This document shows, one piece after another, positions 1 through 8,720 of a DNA stretch of 64,000 nt. Location: positions 1-64,000 of the forward strand of contig JAFVDI010000013.1 in NCBI GenBank assembly GCA_017478485.1, in the 5' to 3' direction. The stretch is from Clostridiales bacterium (lineage in GTDB: Bacteria > Bacillota > Clostridia > Saccharofermentanales > Saccharofermentanaceae). Numbering within the stretch: position 1 is the first letter of the stretch; each line of letters starts with the position of its first letter. A program made the translations under genes and the position numbers. The notes under the pieces were generated by a model, which saw only the letters and a list, made by a program, of their open reading frames with translations, ran no database searches and was not told the origin of the DNA.

Positions 1-609
1 ATCCTGATAATGCTTACACTGATGAAGGGCGATAGTGTCATCCAATTTGGATAATAAACTTCCGATCTTACGTTGTTCTTCGTGTGATGAAGGAACAAAA
101 ATTTCCATATTCTCGAATTTCTCTCTAGCAATATAGAAGATTGTCGAACCAGCAGATTGAAGTCTCATGTATGATCTTGCCCTTGGAGACAAGAAGTATT
201 CATACCAAAAATCAAGATCATTATCGTCATTAGGAACTAGCCCGATAAATGTCTGATTGGTTATTAAATCCTGTGTTACCTGGGCTACAACACCAAATGT
301 AGCACTTGCAGAAACAATCAGTGATCCCTTAGGGATAATTTTTAGATTCATGCTTCGGACAGTCTCTTCAGATACATACTGATTGGATTTTGTTCCGTTT
401 ATATACTTTCCTTCGATGTCTTCTATACGGGTCCATGGAATTGTTCCGCCAAATTCTTTTGGCTTGTCCCGCATGGGCACAATAAAATCTCGCATTACAT
501 CCGACAACTTACGCTGTTCCCAAGGGTCTTTAAAACTATGATTAGTTCTCAAATAACGATTTATTTTTCTATATAAATAAGTTTTATAATTGACGCTACT
601 TTCTTGCAA
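1..609 (-). pseudogene. Type I restriction specificity subunit (HsdS), headless 3' half, runs off the left edge
   Basis: Read on the reverse strand this frame encodes KDPWEQRKLSDV near its start, the usual opening of the second target-recognition domain of HsdS. It continues with a TRD-like stretch (IPWTRIEDIEGKYING, then SATFGVVAQVTQD and TNQTFIGLVP) and SSHEEQRKIGSLLSKLDDTIALHQ, the conserved C-terminal helix. HsdS normally has two TRDs and about 400 residues; here a stop codon at 610-612 removes everything before the second TRD. The only possible starts are TTG at 609 or ATG at 495, neither with a ribosome site. It is best read as a silent specificity cassette or remnant of the kind that recombines with a complete hsdS. 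The full system must lie left of the window. HsdS identity is strong; silent status is inferred. Confidence 0.8.
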
Positions 610-618
610 TTATACAAT
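590..618 (+). promoter_or_regulatory. Sigma-A type promoter for the H1-like gene
   Basis: TTGACG at 590-595 and TACAAT at 613-618 are separated by 17 nt. A GGAGG ribosome site follows at 647-651, before the ATG at 660. The promoter overlaps the truncated start of the reverse-strand hsdS fragment. Confidence 0.6.
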
Positions 619-659
619 TAATATGTATTTACAAAACTCATCTCACGGAGGACAAACCA

Positions 660-1088
660 ATGGCTGAAGAAGTTAAGAAGGTTGAAGAAAAAGCTCCCGT
701 AGCTAAGGCACCTGCAGCTAAGAAAGCACCTGCTAAAAAAGCTGCCGCTAAGAAGGCTCCGGCTGCTAAGAAAGAAACAGTAAAGAAGGAAGCTCCCGCT
801 AAGAAAGCTACTGCAAAGAAGACAACAGCGAAGAAAGCAGCACCTGCTAAGAAGGCTACAGCTGCAGCTAAAAAGCCTGCTGCAAAGAAAGCAGTTGCAG
901 CTAAGAAGCCCGGACGTCCTGCTAAGAAAGTTGCAAAGCTTGGAAAGGTTATTTTCGAGTTCGACGGTCAGCAGATCGACTACAAGAAAATCGAGAAGAA
1001 AGCTGCTAAGCTCGGTGGTGATGTATATGTAGTTGCCAACGAGAAGAAGATCTTCGACAAGGACGGCAAGTCGGTAGATATCTTCTAA
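660..1088 (+). CDS. Histone H1-like Lys/Ala-rich protein with DUF6465-type C-terminus
   Basis: The 142-residue product has about 90 residues of AKK/PAKK/AAKK repeats, very like eukaryotic H1 tails and bacterial Hc1/AlgP-type proteins. A compact C-terminal domain of about 50 residues follows (GKVIFEFDGQQIDYKKIEKK to the end) and resembles DUF6465 of Clostridia. The basic repeats suggest non-specific binding to DNA or RNA. It stands alone behind its own promoter and is followed by a hairpin, so it is probably monocistronic. The repeats are encoded with mixed GCT/GCA and AAG/AAA codons. The function is inferred from composition; the domain name is from memory. Confidence 0.75.
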   Translation: MAEEVKKVEEKAPVAKAPAAKKAPAKKAAAKKAPAAKKETVKKEAPAKKATAKKTTAKKAAPAKKATAAAKKPAAKKAVAAKKPGRPAKKVAKLGKVIFEFDGQQIDYKKIEKKAAKLGGDVYVVANEKKIFDKDGKSVDIF

Positions 1089-1115
1089 TAGATAAACAAC
1101 AAGATAAGAAATTGG

Positions 1116-1144
1116 CGGCCGTGGAATCTCGCATTCTGCGGCCG
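1116..1144 (+). terminator. Hairpin after the H1-like gene
   Basis: CGGCCG at 1116-1121 pairs with CGGCCG at 1139-1144, with GAAT/ATTC pairing inside. There is only a weak T-rich tail, so it may be a partial terminator or a processing site. Confidence 0.5.
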
Positions 1145-1178
1145 TTCGCGTTTATAAACCAAGAACGGAGCGTACAAC

Positions 1179-2513
1179 ATGAGCGAAGTTAATTTCGACA
1201 GGAACATCGTCGTCGACAATGTTGATGAGATGGTCAAAATTCTCGAGAAAGAAAGCGGCATACCAAACATAGACATAAACGACATTATCGAATTTGTCCA
1301 AGGTGAGAAAAGCACCAAGTTCTATTTCGATAATGCAATGAACGGCAAAGACGAACGATCCCGGGATGTCAAATACTTATGGCTTGATACCGGATTCATA
1401 GATTCCAGAGGCAATCCCCTATTCATATCATTACTTAATCACGGCGGATACTACTCAGGACATTTTATAGGAAGCAGTTATTACTTAAGTAAACGAATAT
1501 ACCAGTACTACCCCGAGAACGAAAAAGAAGTAATAGAGAACGAAAAGCAATTTAAAGAAAAGTACAAACGAAAAACAGAAGGTCGAAATGTAAAGGACCT
1601 CACCGAAAAGTATAAAGCTAAAGCAAGTAATGCAAATCTGACATCAAAGGAGTACGGTAACAACATAGGAAAGTTCTTCGCCGACGAGAATGCTCTCGGC
1701 GCAGACATTGATGATGCAGGCAAACCGGCATCGATCGACGAGAAGAGTTTCAGAAGCTACTGGACTGCTGAGCCTTCAGATCTTGTTAAGGACATCGCCA
1801 AGATGCTTTTGATCAATAACTGGAAGTCAATCAACGGACTCGACAGATATATCAAGATCGTCGGTTCCAGGATCGGTCAGCTCATTGAGCAAGGCAAGAC
1901 TGATTACTACAAACTCAATAAGATCAAGTCCGCCGTTGTTAATACCGGTCTTCTCGATAATTTCGGTTCCGATATCTATGTCATCTACCGCAAGCATTTC
2001 ACTCTTGGACTTTATGTTCCTCATAAGATAGTGGAGAGTAAGAAGGAATATCTCTTTGACGGTTTCATCAATGATAAGTCTGAGACCGTTGAGGTGTTAC
2101 CTATTACCTTCTTTAATGATGGCGAGATTCCCTTCAAGGCGTCTATTGAAGATTTCGATATCACACCGCGTGCGTTGTTCCACATCATAGAGGAAAGGCG
2201 TCACCGCTTCCCTGAGAACGTTCGTGAGCTTTCTGATGCCCAGCTTGCATCAAAGATCAAGAACGCATTGGAGATCGGTCTGAAGATGCAGCTCAGAGAC
2301 CCTTCATATGCCAAACCGAGTTATTCTACCCTGACCGGTACCCTTTCGTGGATGATACCGCTTCATATCAACAGTGAACTCGCAGAAGAACCGGAGCTTG
2401 TCCTTGTTCTCCGTAAGGCTGGAGAGTTCTACGAGATCAAGACTATACTGCCCTATGATGACGAGACGAAAGATAAGCTGACGGATCTGTCGTTGTACTC
2501 AAGGTTATGGTAA
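1179..2513 (+). CDS. DUF3825-like domain protein, function unknown
   Basis: A 444-residue soluble protein with no signal peptide or membrane segment. The first 160 residues include a charged, Lys/Glu-rich helical stretch (about 105-150). Residues about 180-430 contain NTGLLDNFGSDIYVIYRKH and a C-terminal PSYSTLTGTLSWMIPL block, resembling the DUF3825 family, which is often seen with RNA-binding or OST-HTH proteins. The ATG follows AACGGAGCG, a weak ribosome site. It begins a forward run that continues with an unknown small protein, sfsA and a Y-family polymerase, all closely spaced, so these may share a transcript. Family assignment is moderate; no catalytic residues are evident. Confidence 0.6.
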   Translation: MSEVNFDRNIVVDNVDEMVKILEKESGIPNIDINDIIEFVQGEKSTKFYFDNAMNGKDERSRDVKYLWLDTGFIDSRGNPLFISLLNHGGYYSGHFIGSSYYLSKRIYQYYPENEKEVIENEKQFKEKYKRKTEGRNVKDLTEKYKAKASNANLTSKEYGNNIGKFFADENALGADIDDAGKPASIDEKSFRSYWTAEPSDLVKDIAKMLLINNWKSINGLDRYIKIVGSRIGQLIEQGKTDYYKLNKIKSAVVNTGLLDNFGSDIYVIYRKHFTLGLYVPHKIVESKKEYLFDGFINDKSETVEVLPITFFNDGEIPFKASIEDFDITPRALFHIIEERRHRFPENVRELSDAQLASKIKNALEIGLKMQLRDPSYAKPSYSTLTGTLSWMIPLHINSELAEEPELVLVLRKAGEFYEIKTILPYDDETKDKLTDLSLYSRLW

Positions 2514-2537
2514 TTAGCAGCTAGAAAAGGAGACAAA

Positions 2538-2909
2538 ATGGACGATACATATATGGAAGCTCTGGCTATAGCAAATGCGGATCGCCATGCAATGGCTAAG
2601 TCTTTGGCATATTTCCTCTTTAGGGAGGTTGTTGAAGATATTCATTCTAAGTACAACATTCCGGATGCTGAGATGATGGCCCTCAATAAGAAAGCGTATA
2701 ACAGAGCCGCATTCTTAACGGATCATGTTCTTAATAATCCTGATATGAGAACGGCATTCACTATTAACGCTATATATTGTACGGAATGGGATGACCCAGA
2801 GATGACGGAAGATCTTCTTCAGAACAAAGATATTCTTTCAGAAATCGCCGGCGATCTTATGGTAGAAAGACTGAAAACGAAGAAAAACAAGAAGACAAAC
2901 GACAAATGA
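2538..2909 (+). CDS. Small helical protein of unknown function
   Basis: A 123-residue, acidic, mostly helical protein with no recognisable family. It has a good ribosome site (AAAGGAGA before the ATG) and ends in a Lys-rich tail (ERLKTKKNKKTNDK). It starts 24 nt after the DUF3825-like gene and overlaps the first codon of sfsA (ATGA), which argues for translational coupling. The frame is supported by context and ribosome site rather than by homology. Confidence 0.65.
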   Translation: MDDTYMEALAIANADRHAMAKSLAYFLFREVVEDIHSKYNIPDAEMMALNKKAYNRAAFLTDHVLNNPDMRTAFTINAIYCTEWDDPEMTEDLLQNKDILSEIAGDLMVERLKTKKNKKTNDK

Positions 2910-3565
2910 TGAAGTACGAGAACATAGTAAAGGCTACGTTCATAAAAAGACCGAACAGGTTTATTGCCGAAGTCGAAGTTAACGGCGTTCGACAAATCGT
3001 TCATGTCAAGAATACCGGTCGGTGTAAGGAACTCCTCCTTCCCGGTTGTGACGTGTGGCTGAACGCTCCTGATTCTCCCGGTCGCAAGACAAAGTACGAC
3101 CTTGTTGCAGTCCGTAAGGATAACGGCCTTCTTATAAATATCGACAGTCAGGCACCAAATAAGGTTGTTAAAGAATGGCTTTTCTTGCAGGACTACGATC
3201 TTGTCGTTCCCGAATATACCTACGGCGATTCGCGTATCGACTTCTATATGGAAAAAGGCGCTGATAAGTACCTTATGGAAGTTAAAGGCTGTACTCTTGA
3301 GGTTGACGGTATCGGCTACTTCCCTGATGCTCCGACCGAGCGCGGAGTTAAACACATCCATGAGCTTATTAAGGCAAAAGAAGACGTTTATCACGCAATA
3401 TTGGCTTTCGTAATACAGATGGATGGAATCAACGAGGTCAGACCTAATGTTGCTACTCATCCGGAGTTCGGTGTCGCTTTTGATGAAGCCATAAAAGCAG
3501 GCGTTGAAATCAAATTCCTTAAATGTCATGTAGAACCTGACATTCTGGAGATCGTTGATGAATAG
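2906..3565 (+). CDS. sfsA: SfsA family protein (sugar fermentation stimulation protein homologue)
   Basis: The 219-residue product matches SfsA in length and motifs: an N-terminal OB-like half with VNGVRQIVHVKNTGRCKELL, then a nuclease-like half with YGDSRIDFYMEKG, LMEVKGCTLE and FPDAPTERGVKHIHELI. The D and E-V-K residues match the PD-(D/E)XK-like core known in the family. SfsA binds DNA; its exact role is unsettled. ATG at 2906 or 2909 may be used. Its end overlaps the start of the Y-family polymerase gene, so the two are translationally coupled, an unusual pairing that hints at a nucleic-acid role here. Confidence 0.9.
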   Translation: MMKYENIVKATFIKRPNRFIAEVEVNGVRQIVHVKNTGRCKELLLPGCDVWLNAPDSPGRKTKYDLVAVRKDNGLLINIDSQAPNKVVKEWLFLQDYDLVVPEYTYGDSRIDFYMEKGADKYLMEVKGCTLEVDGIGYFPDAPTERGVKHIHELIKAKEDVYHAILAFVIQMDGINEVRPNVATHPEFGVAFDEAIKAGVEIKFLKCHVEPDILEIVDE

Positions 3566-5051
3566 AACATACCTGGCTATCGATCTCAAATCCTTCTATG
3601 CTTCCGTCGAGTGCGTGGAGCGTGGTCTTGATCCGCTCAACACCAACCTTGTCGTCGCTGATGCAAGCAGGACTGAGAAAACAATCTGCCTTGCCGTCTC
3701 CCCTTCTCTTAAGAGTTACGGTATTCCCGGCAGAGCAAGGCTCTTTGAGGTCATCCAGAAAGTCGAACAGGTCAATAACGAACGCAGATGGAAAGCACCT
3801 GGTAAAAGACTTTCCGGCAAAAGCCATTTCGGCTCCGAACTTAATACCGACTCTTCCCTTGCCGTAGATTACATCGTGGCACCACCGCAGATGAAACATT
3901 ATATGGATGTCAGTGCCAAGATCTACGGTATCTACCTAAAGTATGTCGCGCCGGAAGATATTTTCTCTTATTCGATCGACGAGGTGTTTATAGACGCCAC
4001 TCAGTATCTGAACATCTACAAAGTGAATGCTCACGAATTTGCCAGAATGCTTATACAGGATGTTCTTAAGGAAACAGGTATAACCGCTACTGCCGGGATC
4101 GGTACAAATATGTATCTTTGCAAAGTAGCTATGGACATCGTCGCCAAGCATATTCCTGCCGACAAGGATGGCGTCAGGATCGCATCTCTGAATGAGCAGG
4201 AATATAAGGAACAGCTCTGGGTGCACAGACCACTTACGGACTTCTGGAGAGTCGGTCACGGCACTGCCGAACGCCTTGAAAAGAACAGCATATTCACTAT
4301 GGGCGACATAGCCCAGTATTCCACAAACCGCGCTCAAATTGGGTTCCTCTATAAACTATTTGGCAAAAACGCAGAACTCCTCATAGATCATGCTTGGGGC
4401 ATAGAACCTACGACCATTGCTGATGTCAAAGCATATAAGCCCGACACAAACAGTCTAAGTTCAGGACAAATTCTGCAGCACCCGACTCCGTATAAACAGA
4501 CAAAACTTATCGTCTGGGAAATGGCAGACACACTATCATTGGATCTTGTTGCCAAGGGTCTTGTGACGAATCAGCTCGTGCTTGATATCGGATATGACCG
4601 TGTCAGTCTCGAGCGTGGTACTTATACCGGTGAAGTAACAGTCGATTACTACGGGCGTGTGGTCCCCAAGCACGCGCATGGCTCAGTGAATCTTCCCAAG
4701 CACACTTCTTCCACAAAGAAGATCACGGAAGCCGTTATGGAAGCTTTCGACAGGATATGTGACCCCGAGCTTATGACCAGAAGGCTTAATCTGGGAGCGT
4801 GCAACGTAATACGCGAAGAAGATATCCCATCTTCAGAAAACTTTGAGCAGATGAGCATTTTCGACATTACGAAAAGCGATGAAGACCGTGCCAAAGAAGA
4901 TGCTTCGGAACAGAAAGAGCGTGTTTTGCAAAAAACAATGCTGGAGCTGAAGAACAAGTTCGGTAAAAATGCGGTCATCAAGGCCAAGAACCTCGAAAAA
5001 GGCGGCACGGCAATTGAACGCAACGGTCAGATCGGGGGTCATAAAGCATGA
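3558..5051 (+). CDS. Y-family DNA polymerase (DinB/UmuC/UvrX type)
   Basis: The product of about 497 residues carries the Y-family palm signatures AIDLKSFYASVECVERG near the N-terminus (first metal Asp) and SYSIDEVFIDAT at about 140-150 (catalytic Asp-Glu). A helix-hairpin-helix region (WRVGHGTAERL) and a little-finger domain follow. An insertion after the first block (RRWKAPGKRLSGKS) is typical of Gram-positive UvrX/UmuC-like enzymes rather than DinB proper. These polymerases bypass DNA lesions with low fidelity. ATG at 3558 is preferred; TTG at 3555 is also in frame. The gene overlaps yolD by 4 nt, the usual pairing. I saw no LexA box immediately upstream, so SOS control is not shown here. 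Confidence 0.92.
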   Translation: MNRTYLAIDLKSFYASVECVERGLDPLNTNLVVADASRTEKTICLAVSPSLKSYGIPGRARLFEVIQKVEQVNNERRWKAPGKRLSGKSHFGSELNTDSSLAVDYIVAPPQMKHYMDVSAKIYGIYLKYVAPEDIFSYSIDEVFIDATQYLNIYKVNAHEFARMLIQDVLKETGITATAGIGTNMYLCKVAMDIVAKHIPADKDGVRIASLNEQEYKEQLWVHRPLTDFWRVGHGTAERLEKNSIFTMGDIAQYSTNRAQIGFLYKLFGKNAELLIDHAWGIEPTTIADVKAYKPDTNSLSSGQILQHPTPYKQTKLIVWEMADTLSLDLVAKGLVTNQLVLDIGYDRVSLERGTYTGEVTVDYYGRVVPKHAHGSVNLPKHTSSTKKITEAVMEAFDRICDPELMTRRLNLGACNVIREEDIPSSENFEQMSIFDITKSDEDRAKEDASEQKERVLQKTMLELKNKFGKNAVIKAKNLEKGGTAIERNGQIGGHKA

Positions 5052-5461
5052 GCAGATATGACAAGATAATACATCTTACGAGGCCGCAGTATGACGAACT
5101 TCCGCCAATGCCCATAGAAGACCGTGCAGCACAGTTCTCGCCCTTTGCAGCCGTCGTAGGCTATAACGATGCCGTCTACGAGACAGCGCGTCTTACGGAC
5201 GCCAGGATCGACCTTGCAGAAGATGAGATAACTGCGCTTAATGAGTCTCTGGAAAGCTTAAGGTCTTCCCTTCCTGACGAGCCGACCGTTAAGGTTACAT
5301 ACTTCGTTCCAGACTCACGCAAAGAAGGCGGCAAGTATGTTGATAAAGTCGGCGTCGTGAGAAGGATCGATGATTTAGAGAACCAGCTCATTTTCACAGA
5401 TGGTGATAAGATCAAAATCAACGAGATAATCAAAGTGGAAATAACGGACCCAAATAAATGA
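5048..5461 (+). CDS. YolD-like protein
   Basis: The 137-residue protein has the conserved YolD N-terminus (RPQYDELPPMPIEDRAAQFSPFAA) and a beta-rich C-terminal half with GVVRRIDDLENQLIFTDGDKI. YolD proteins are encoded beside UvrX/UmuC-like polymerases on plasmids, phages and chromosomes and are thought to assist or regulate them. The ATGA overlap with the polymerase gene supports stoichiometric expression. It ends at a hairpin that also serves the convergent LRR gene. Confidence 0.88.
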   Translation: MSRYDKIIHLTRPQYDELPPMPIEDRAAQFSPFAAVVGYNDAVYETARLTDARIDLAEDEITALNESLESLRSSLPDEPTVKVTYFVPDSRKEGGKYVDKVGVVRRIDDLENQLIFTDGDKIKINEIIKVEITDPNK

Positions 5462-5493
5462 GCCGTCCCCCGTGTTGAAGGATCGGCTCTTTG
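5460..5493. terminator. Bidirectional terminator between yolD and the LRR gene
   Basis: GAGCCG at 5460-5465 pairs with CGGCTC at 5484-5489. CTTTG follows on the + strand and ATTTATTT on the - strand, so it fits both convergent genes. A second hairpin (ATAACAAT/ATTGTTAT) lies at about 5500-5526 on the LRR side. Confidence 0.6.
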
Positions 5494-5541
5494 AATGGCA
5501 TATAACAATAATGATTTCAATTGTTATTCCAATACACCATA

Positions 5542-7863
5542 CTATTTGACCTTGATCTTAAATGTTACTGTTTTAGTAGCGGGCTTATACTCATCATTAC
5601 CTGCCGCAGTAACACTTACCTTAAGAGTATATGTTCCCTTCTTGAGCTTCTTTTTAACGGTAACTACACCATTAGCGGCATTTATCTTAAAAGAAGACTT
5701 CTTTTTATTTACACTAACAATCTTGTATGTAAGTTTGCCCTGAGCGCCGCTGACCGTCATCATCTTGGCACGGGAAACCGTCTGCTTCTTTTTCCTGAGC
5801 TTCTTGTACTTGACCTTTGCGGTCTTGCCACCGGTAACCTTAAGAGTGTTTTCAGTCTTCTCAACTTCAAGGACGGAACCATCCGCTAAATGAATTGTTG
5901 CATGCAACAATTCATCGTTATTATTTTCAATGCCTATTTTCCCCCAATCGTCTTTAGTACCATTGTAATAGACATCTTTCAGGCTTGAGCAACCATTGAA
6001 AACATAATTACCAATTGTAGTTACGCTGACTGGGATTGTTATACTTGTTAGACTTGAGCAACCGCTAAAAACAGATTTTCCGATTGAAGTTACACCGTTG
6101 GGGATTTCTAAGCTTGTAAGGCTATTACAATACGCAAAAGCTTCATCACCAATTGAAGTTACACTATTGGAAATCTCTAAGCTTGTAAGACCTGTGCAAC
6201 AATAAAATGATCTTTCTCCAATTGAAGTTACGCTACCTGGGATCTTTATGCTTGTTAGACCCGTGCAACCGTTAAAAACATTTTTCCCAATTGAAGTTAT
6301 ACTATTGGAGATTTCTATGCTTGCAAGACCCGAACAACCCCAAAAAGCACTATTGCCAATTGAAGTTACGCTATTAGGAATCGTTAAGCTTGTAAGACCT
6401 TTGCAACCCTTAAAAGACTCACCACCAATTGAGGTAATATTTCCAGAAAACACTACGGAACAAACGTCTTCTAGATAATCGCACCAAGGTGTAGCAGAAG
6501 GAAAACCGTAATCATACATTTTTCCTGAACCTGAGATGGTCAATGTACCATCTTTCAAAGTCCAAGTTAAATTTTCGCCGCAAATTCCGTTATCGGTATA
6601 TTCACTTTTTAAGATGGAACCGTCTTTTAAATGAATAACTGCATTTTTGAGCCATTTATTATGTGCTCCAATGTTTATGGCTTTCCAATCGTCTTCTGTA
6701 CCAGAATAATAGACATCTTTAAGACCTGTGCAGTTAGCAAAAGCATTATCCCCAATTGAAGTTACGCTATTGGGAATTGTTATGCTTGTTAGACCAGTAC
6801 AAAAATAAAAAGCATAAGCACTTATTGAAGTCGTGCTATTGGGAATTGTTATGCTTGTTAGGCTTGAGTATCCAAAAGCCCAATCACCAATTGAAGTTAC
6901 GCTATCTGGTATTGTTATGCTTGTAAGGGCGGTACCATAAAAAGCACCATCTTCAATGCTCTTTAAGCTGTTAGGAAGAACTACGTTTGTAAGGCTTGTG
7001 CAGTTATGAAATGCTCTATAACCAATTGAAGTTGTACCATTGAGTATGGTAACACTTTTAAGACCTGTGCAATCTGAAAAAGCGCAATATTTAATTCTAG
7101 TTACACCATAGGGAATTTCTATGCTTGTAAGACCCGTGCAACCAGAAAATGCATCATCACCAATTGAGGTAATACCTGATAATAATTTCACGGAACGAAT
7201 ATCTTTTTTATAATCGTACCAAGGAGTTCTCATCGGAGGATCATAATCGTCCCAATCGTACATTGTTCCATTGCCTGAGATAGTCAATGTGCCGTTTTCG
7301 AAAGAAAAAGTCATATCGCCGCCGCAATGACCGGTAACAGCATTCTTTTTAGGAGTTGATGCTGACTGCGATGGGATTTTACCTTCAACAACAGTGGGTT
7401 CATCACTACTCTCTGTTGTTTCTTCTTTGGCATCAGATTCAGCAGGTGCTTTTTCATTTGTTTCGGTAGTTTCTGCGGTCTTTGTCTCGTCATTTTCCCT
7501 GCTTCCAGATTCAGAGTGATCCGTGCTCTTAGACTCTTCTGATTCCTTTTCGCTCGATTCGGATGCTTCAGTCACCTTGGCAGATTCAGCAACAGTTGTC
7601 TCAGTGGTTGTAGTTGCTTTCTCTTTTGATGACTCAGTTTCTTCTACCTCAGAAGGCTTTGTTTCCTTTGACTTTTTCTCCGTCTCCTTCGCTTTCTCCT
7701 TTGACGCTTCGGTCTCTTTGCTTTCAACTGTCTCAGAACACTGGGGTTCTGAAGGAGCATCAGCGTCGTCCGCTAATACACTGACAGGAGTTGCAATCAG
7801 CGACATGCAGATGGCAACAGACAGAAAACCAGATATCAAGTTTTTCACTTTGAAACTAAGCAT
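5542..7863 (-). CDS. Secreted BspA-type leucine-rich repeat protein
   Basis: About 773 residues. A Sec signal peptide covers about 1-32 and is followed by a Ser/Glu/Thr/Lys-rich low-complexity region to about 170. Two blocks of LRR_5 repeats (TSIGDDAFSGCTGLTSIEIP type) follow, each opened by a GENLTWTLKDGTLTISGSG-like cap. The C-terminus is a small Ig-like domain (GTYTLKVSVTAAGNDEYKP). BspA-type LRR proteins bind host or substrate surfaces. There is no LPXTG, SLH or lipobox, so anchoring is unclear. The start is the ATG at 7863, 5 nt after GGGAGG; a GTG six bases upstream is less likely. A strong hairpin lies in the leader. Confidence 0.88.
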   Translation of the reverse strand: MLSFKVKNLISGFLSVAICMSLIATPVSVLADDADAPSEPQCSETVESKETEASKEKAKETEKKSKETKPSEVEETESSKEKATTTTETTVAESAKVTEASESSEKESEESKSTDHSESGSRENDETKTAETTETNEKAPAESDAKEETTESSDEPTVVEGKIPSQSASTPKKNAVTGHCGGDMTFSFENGTLTISGNGTMYDWDDYDPPMRTPWYDYKKDIRSVKLLSGITSIGDDAFSGCTGLTSIEIPYGVTRIKYCAFSDCTGLKSVTILNGTTSIGYRAFHNCTSLTNVVLPNSLKSIEDGAFYGTALTSITIPDSVTSIGDWAFGYSSLTSITIPNSTTSISAYAFYFCTGLTSITIPNSVTSIGDNAFANCTGLKDVYYSGTEDDWKAINIGAHNKWLKNAVIHLKDGSILKSEYTDNGICGENLTWTLKDGTLTISGSGKMYDYGFPSATPWCDYLEDVCSVVFSGNITSIGGESFKGCKGLTSLTIPNSVTSIGNSAFWGCSGLASIEISNSITSIGKNVFNGCTGLTSIKIPGSVTSIGERSFYCCTGLTSLEISNSVTSIGDEAFAYCNSLTSLEIPNGVTSIGKSVFSGCSSLTSITIPVSVTTIGNYVFNGCSSLKDVYYNGTKDDWGKIGIENNNDELLHATIHLADGSVLEVEKTENTLKVTGGKTAKVKYKKLRKKKQTVSRAKMMTVSGAQGKLTYKIVSVNKKKSSFKINAANGVVTVKKKLKKGTYTLKVSVTAAGNDEYKPATKTVTFKIKVK

Positions 7864-7887
7864 AAACACCTCCCAAACTGTGTTCAG

Positions 7888-7932
7888 ATATCATTAGGAA
7901 AGGGTATTGTTAAATACCCTTTCCTCTGATAT
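7888..7932 (-). promoter_or_regulatory. Long hairpin in the LRR gene leader
   Basis: AGGAAAGGGTATT (7896-7908) and AATACCCTTTCCT (7913-7925) form a perfect 13-bp stem around a GTTA loop, extended by ATATCA/TGATAT. It sits about 25 nt upstream of the start codon and just ahead of the ribosome site. It is not followed by a T-run, so an mRNA stabiliser or a control element is more likely than a terminator. Confidence 0.5.
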
Positions 7933-8067
7933 GCGTAGTATATCAGCCGTTTTTACAGGAACTTTACAAACCGAAAACACAATTGCAAACTTCGCAAATT
8001 AGTTTCTGTTCTTTTCAATAGATCGGCTAATTTGTCGATAATTGAGACTTTTGATGATCTATCAATA

Positions 8068-8663
8068 ATCGAGTAGGGGGAGTTTGCCTCCCCCTCTCAC
8101 ACCACCGTACGTGCCGTTCGGCATACGGCGGTTCAGTTCTCGGCCTCACGCTCTTTAACGCTTCTACTTTTCCGCAATCTACGACTTCCTTCATTTGACC
8201 TCATATACGTTTCGGCTACTTTGAATATCGATTTCAAGTAGAACATCTTTCTTGTTCAGCTTTAAACCGTTCCGCCCTTCCTCGTTTCTGAGTACTATGG
8301 CTTCTGCTGACTTCTCACAGTTCGCTGTTACTACGAATCCTTTGATTCGCCTGTGAGACCTCACGGGATAAGCCCCGAACCTTTCCCCGTTTACTCGCCT
8401 GATTTACGCATTAAGGTTACGGTTGCCTTTTGGACTTTGATGTTACTTGCCATCTCATCCGCTTAATACGCCTTAATATCAGGTTTCTGTTCGTCGAGCC
8501 ACGGTTTCGCTATTGCTTCTTCTCGCCTGTACCTCACGGTACAAACCTTGCAAGTCGCTATCAGGTTCGTCGGCAACTACGCCCCTTGGGACTTTCACCC
8601 AAGGTTCGGGACATGCCCGTCATACAAGTATATGAGTCGACCCTTACGGATCGGCTCTTTCAC
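8068..8663 (-). mobile_element. ORF-less group II intron inserted after a terminator
   Basis: On the reverse strand the segment starts GTGAAAG at 8663 and shows domain I-like features (GGGTGAAAGTCCC; GAAACCGTGGCTCGACGAAC). It ends with a domain V-like hairpin around CGTATGCCGAACGGCACG (about 8098-8134) and a domain VI-like hairpin (AGGGGGAG/CTCCCCCT) followed by TACTCGAT. No reverse transcriptase/maturase is present, so movement or splicing would need a protein from elsewhere. The 5' end touches the T-tract of the preceding gene's terminator, the known target preference of group IIC introns. Exact ends are approximate, and the subclass is inferred from the insertion site. Confidence 0.8.
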
Positions 8664-8664
8664 T

Positions 8665-8695
8665 AAAAAACAAAGCCCGGATTTGTCCCCGAGCC
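8665..8695 (-). terminator. Rho-independent terminator of the 8721-9212 lipoprotein gene
   Basis: On the reverse strand GCTCGG pairs with CCGGGC across GGACAAAT and is followed by TTTGTTTTTT. The intron begins immediately after the T-run. Confidence 0.75.
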
Positions 8696-8720
8696 TGCTA
8701 TAATATTTTTAAAATTGTTC

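Noticed and set aside
8430..8666. 78-residue + strand ORF
   Set aside because: It lies antisense to the group II intron RNA; such shadow frames are common there.
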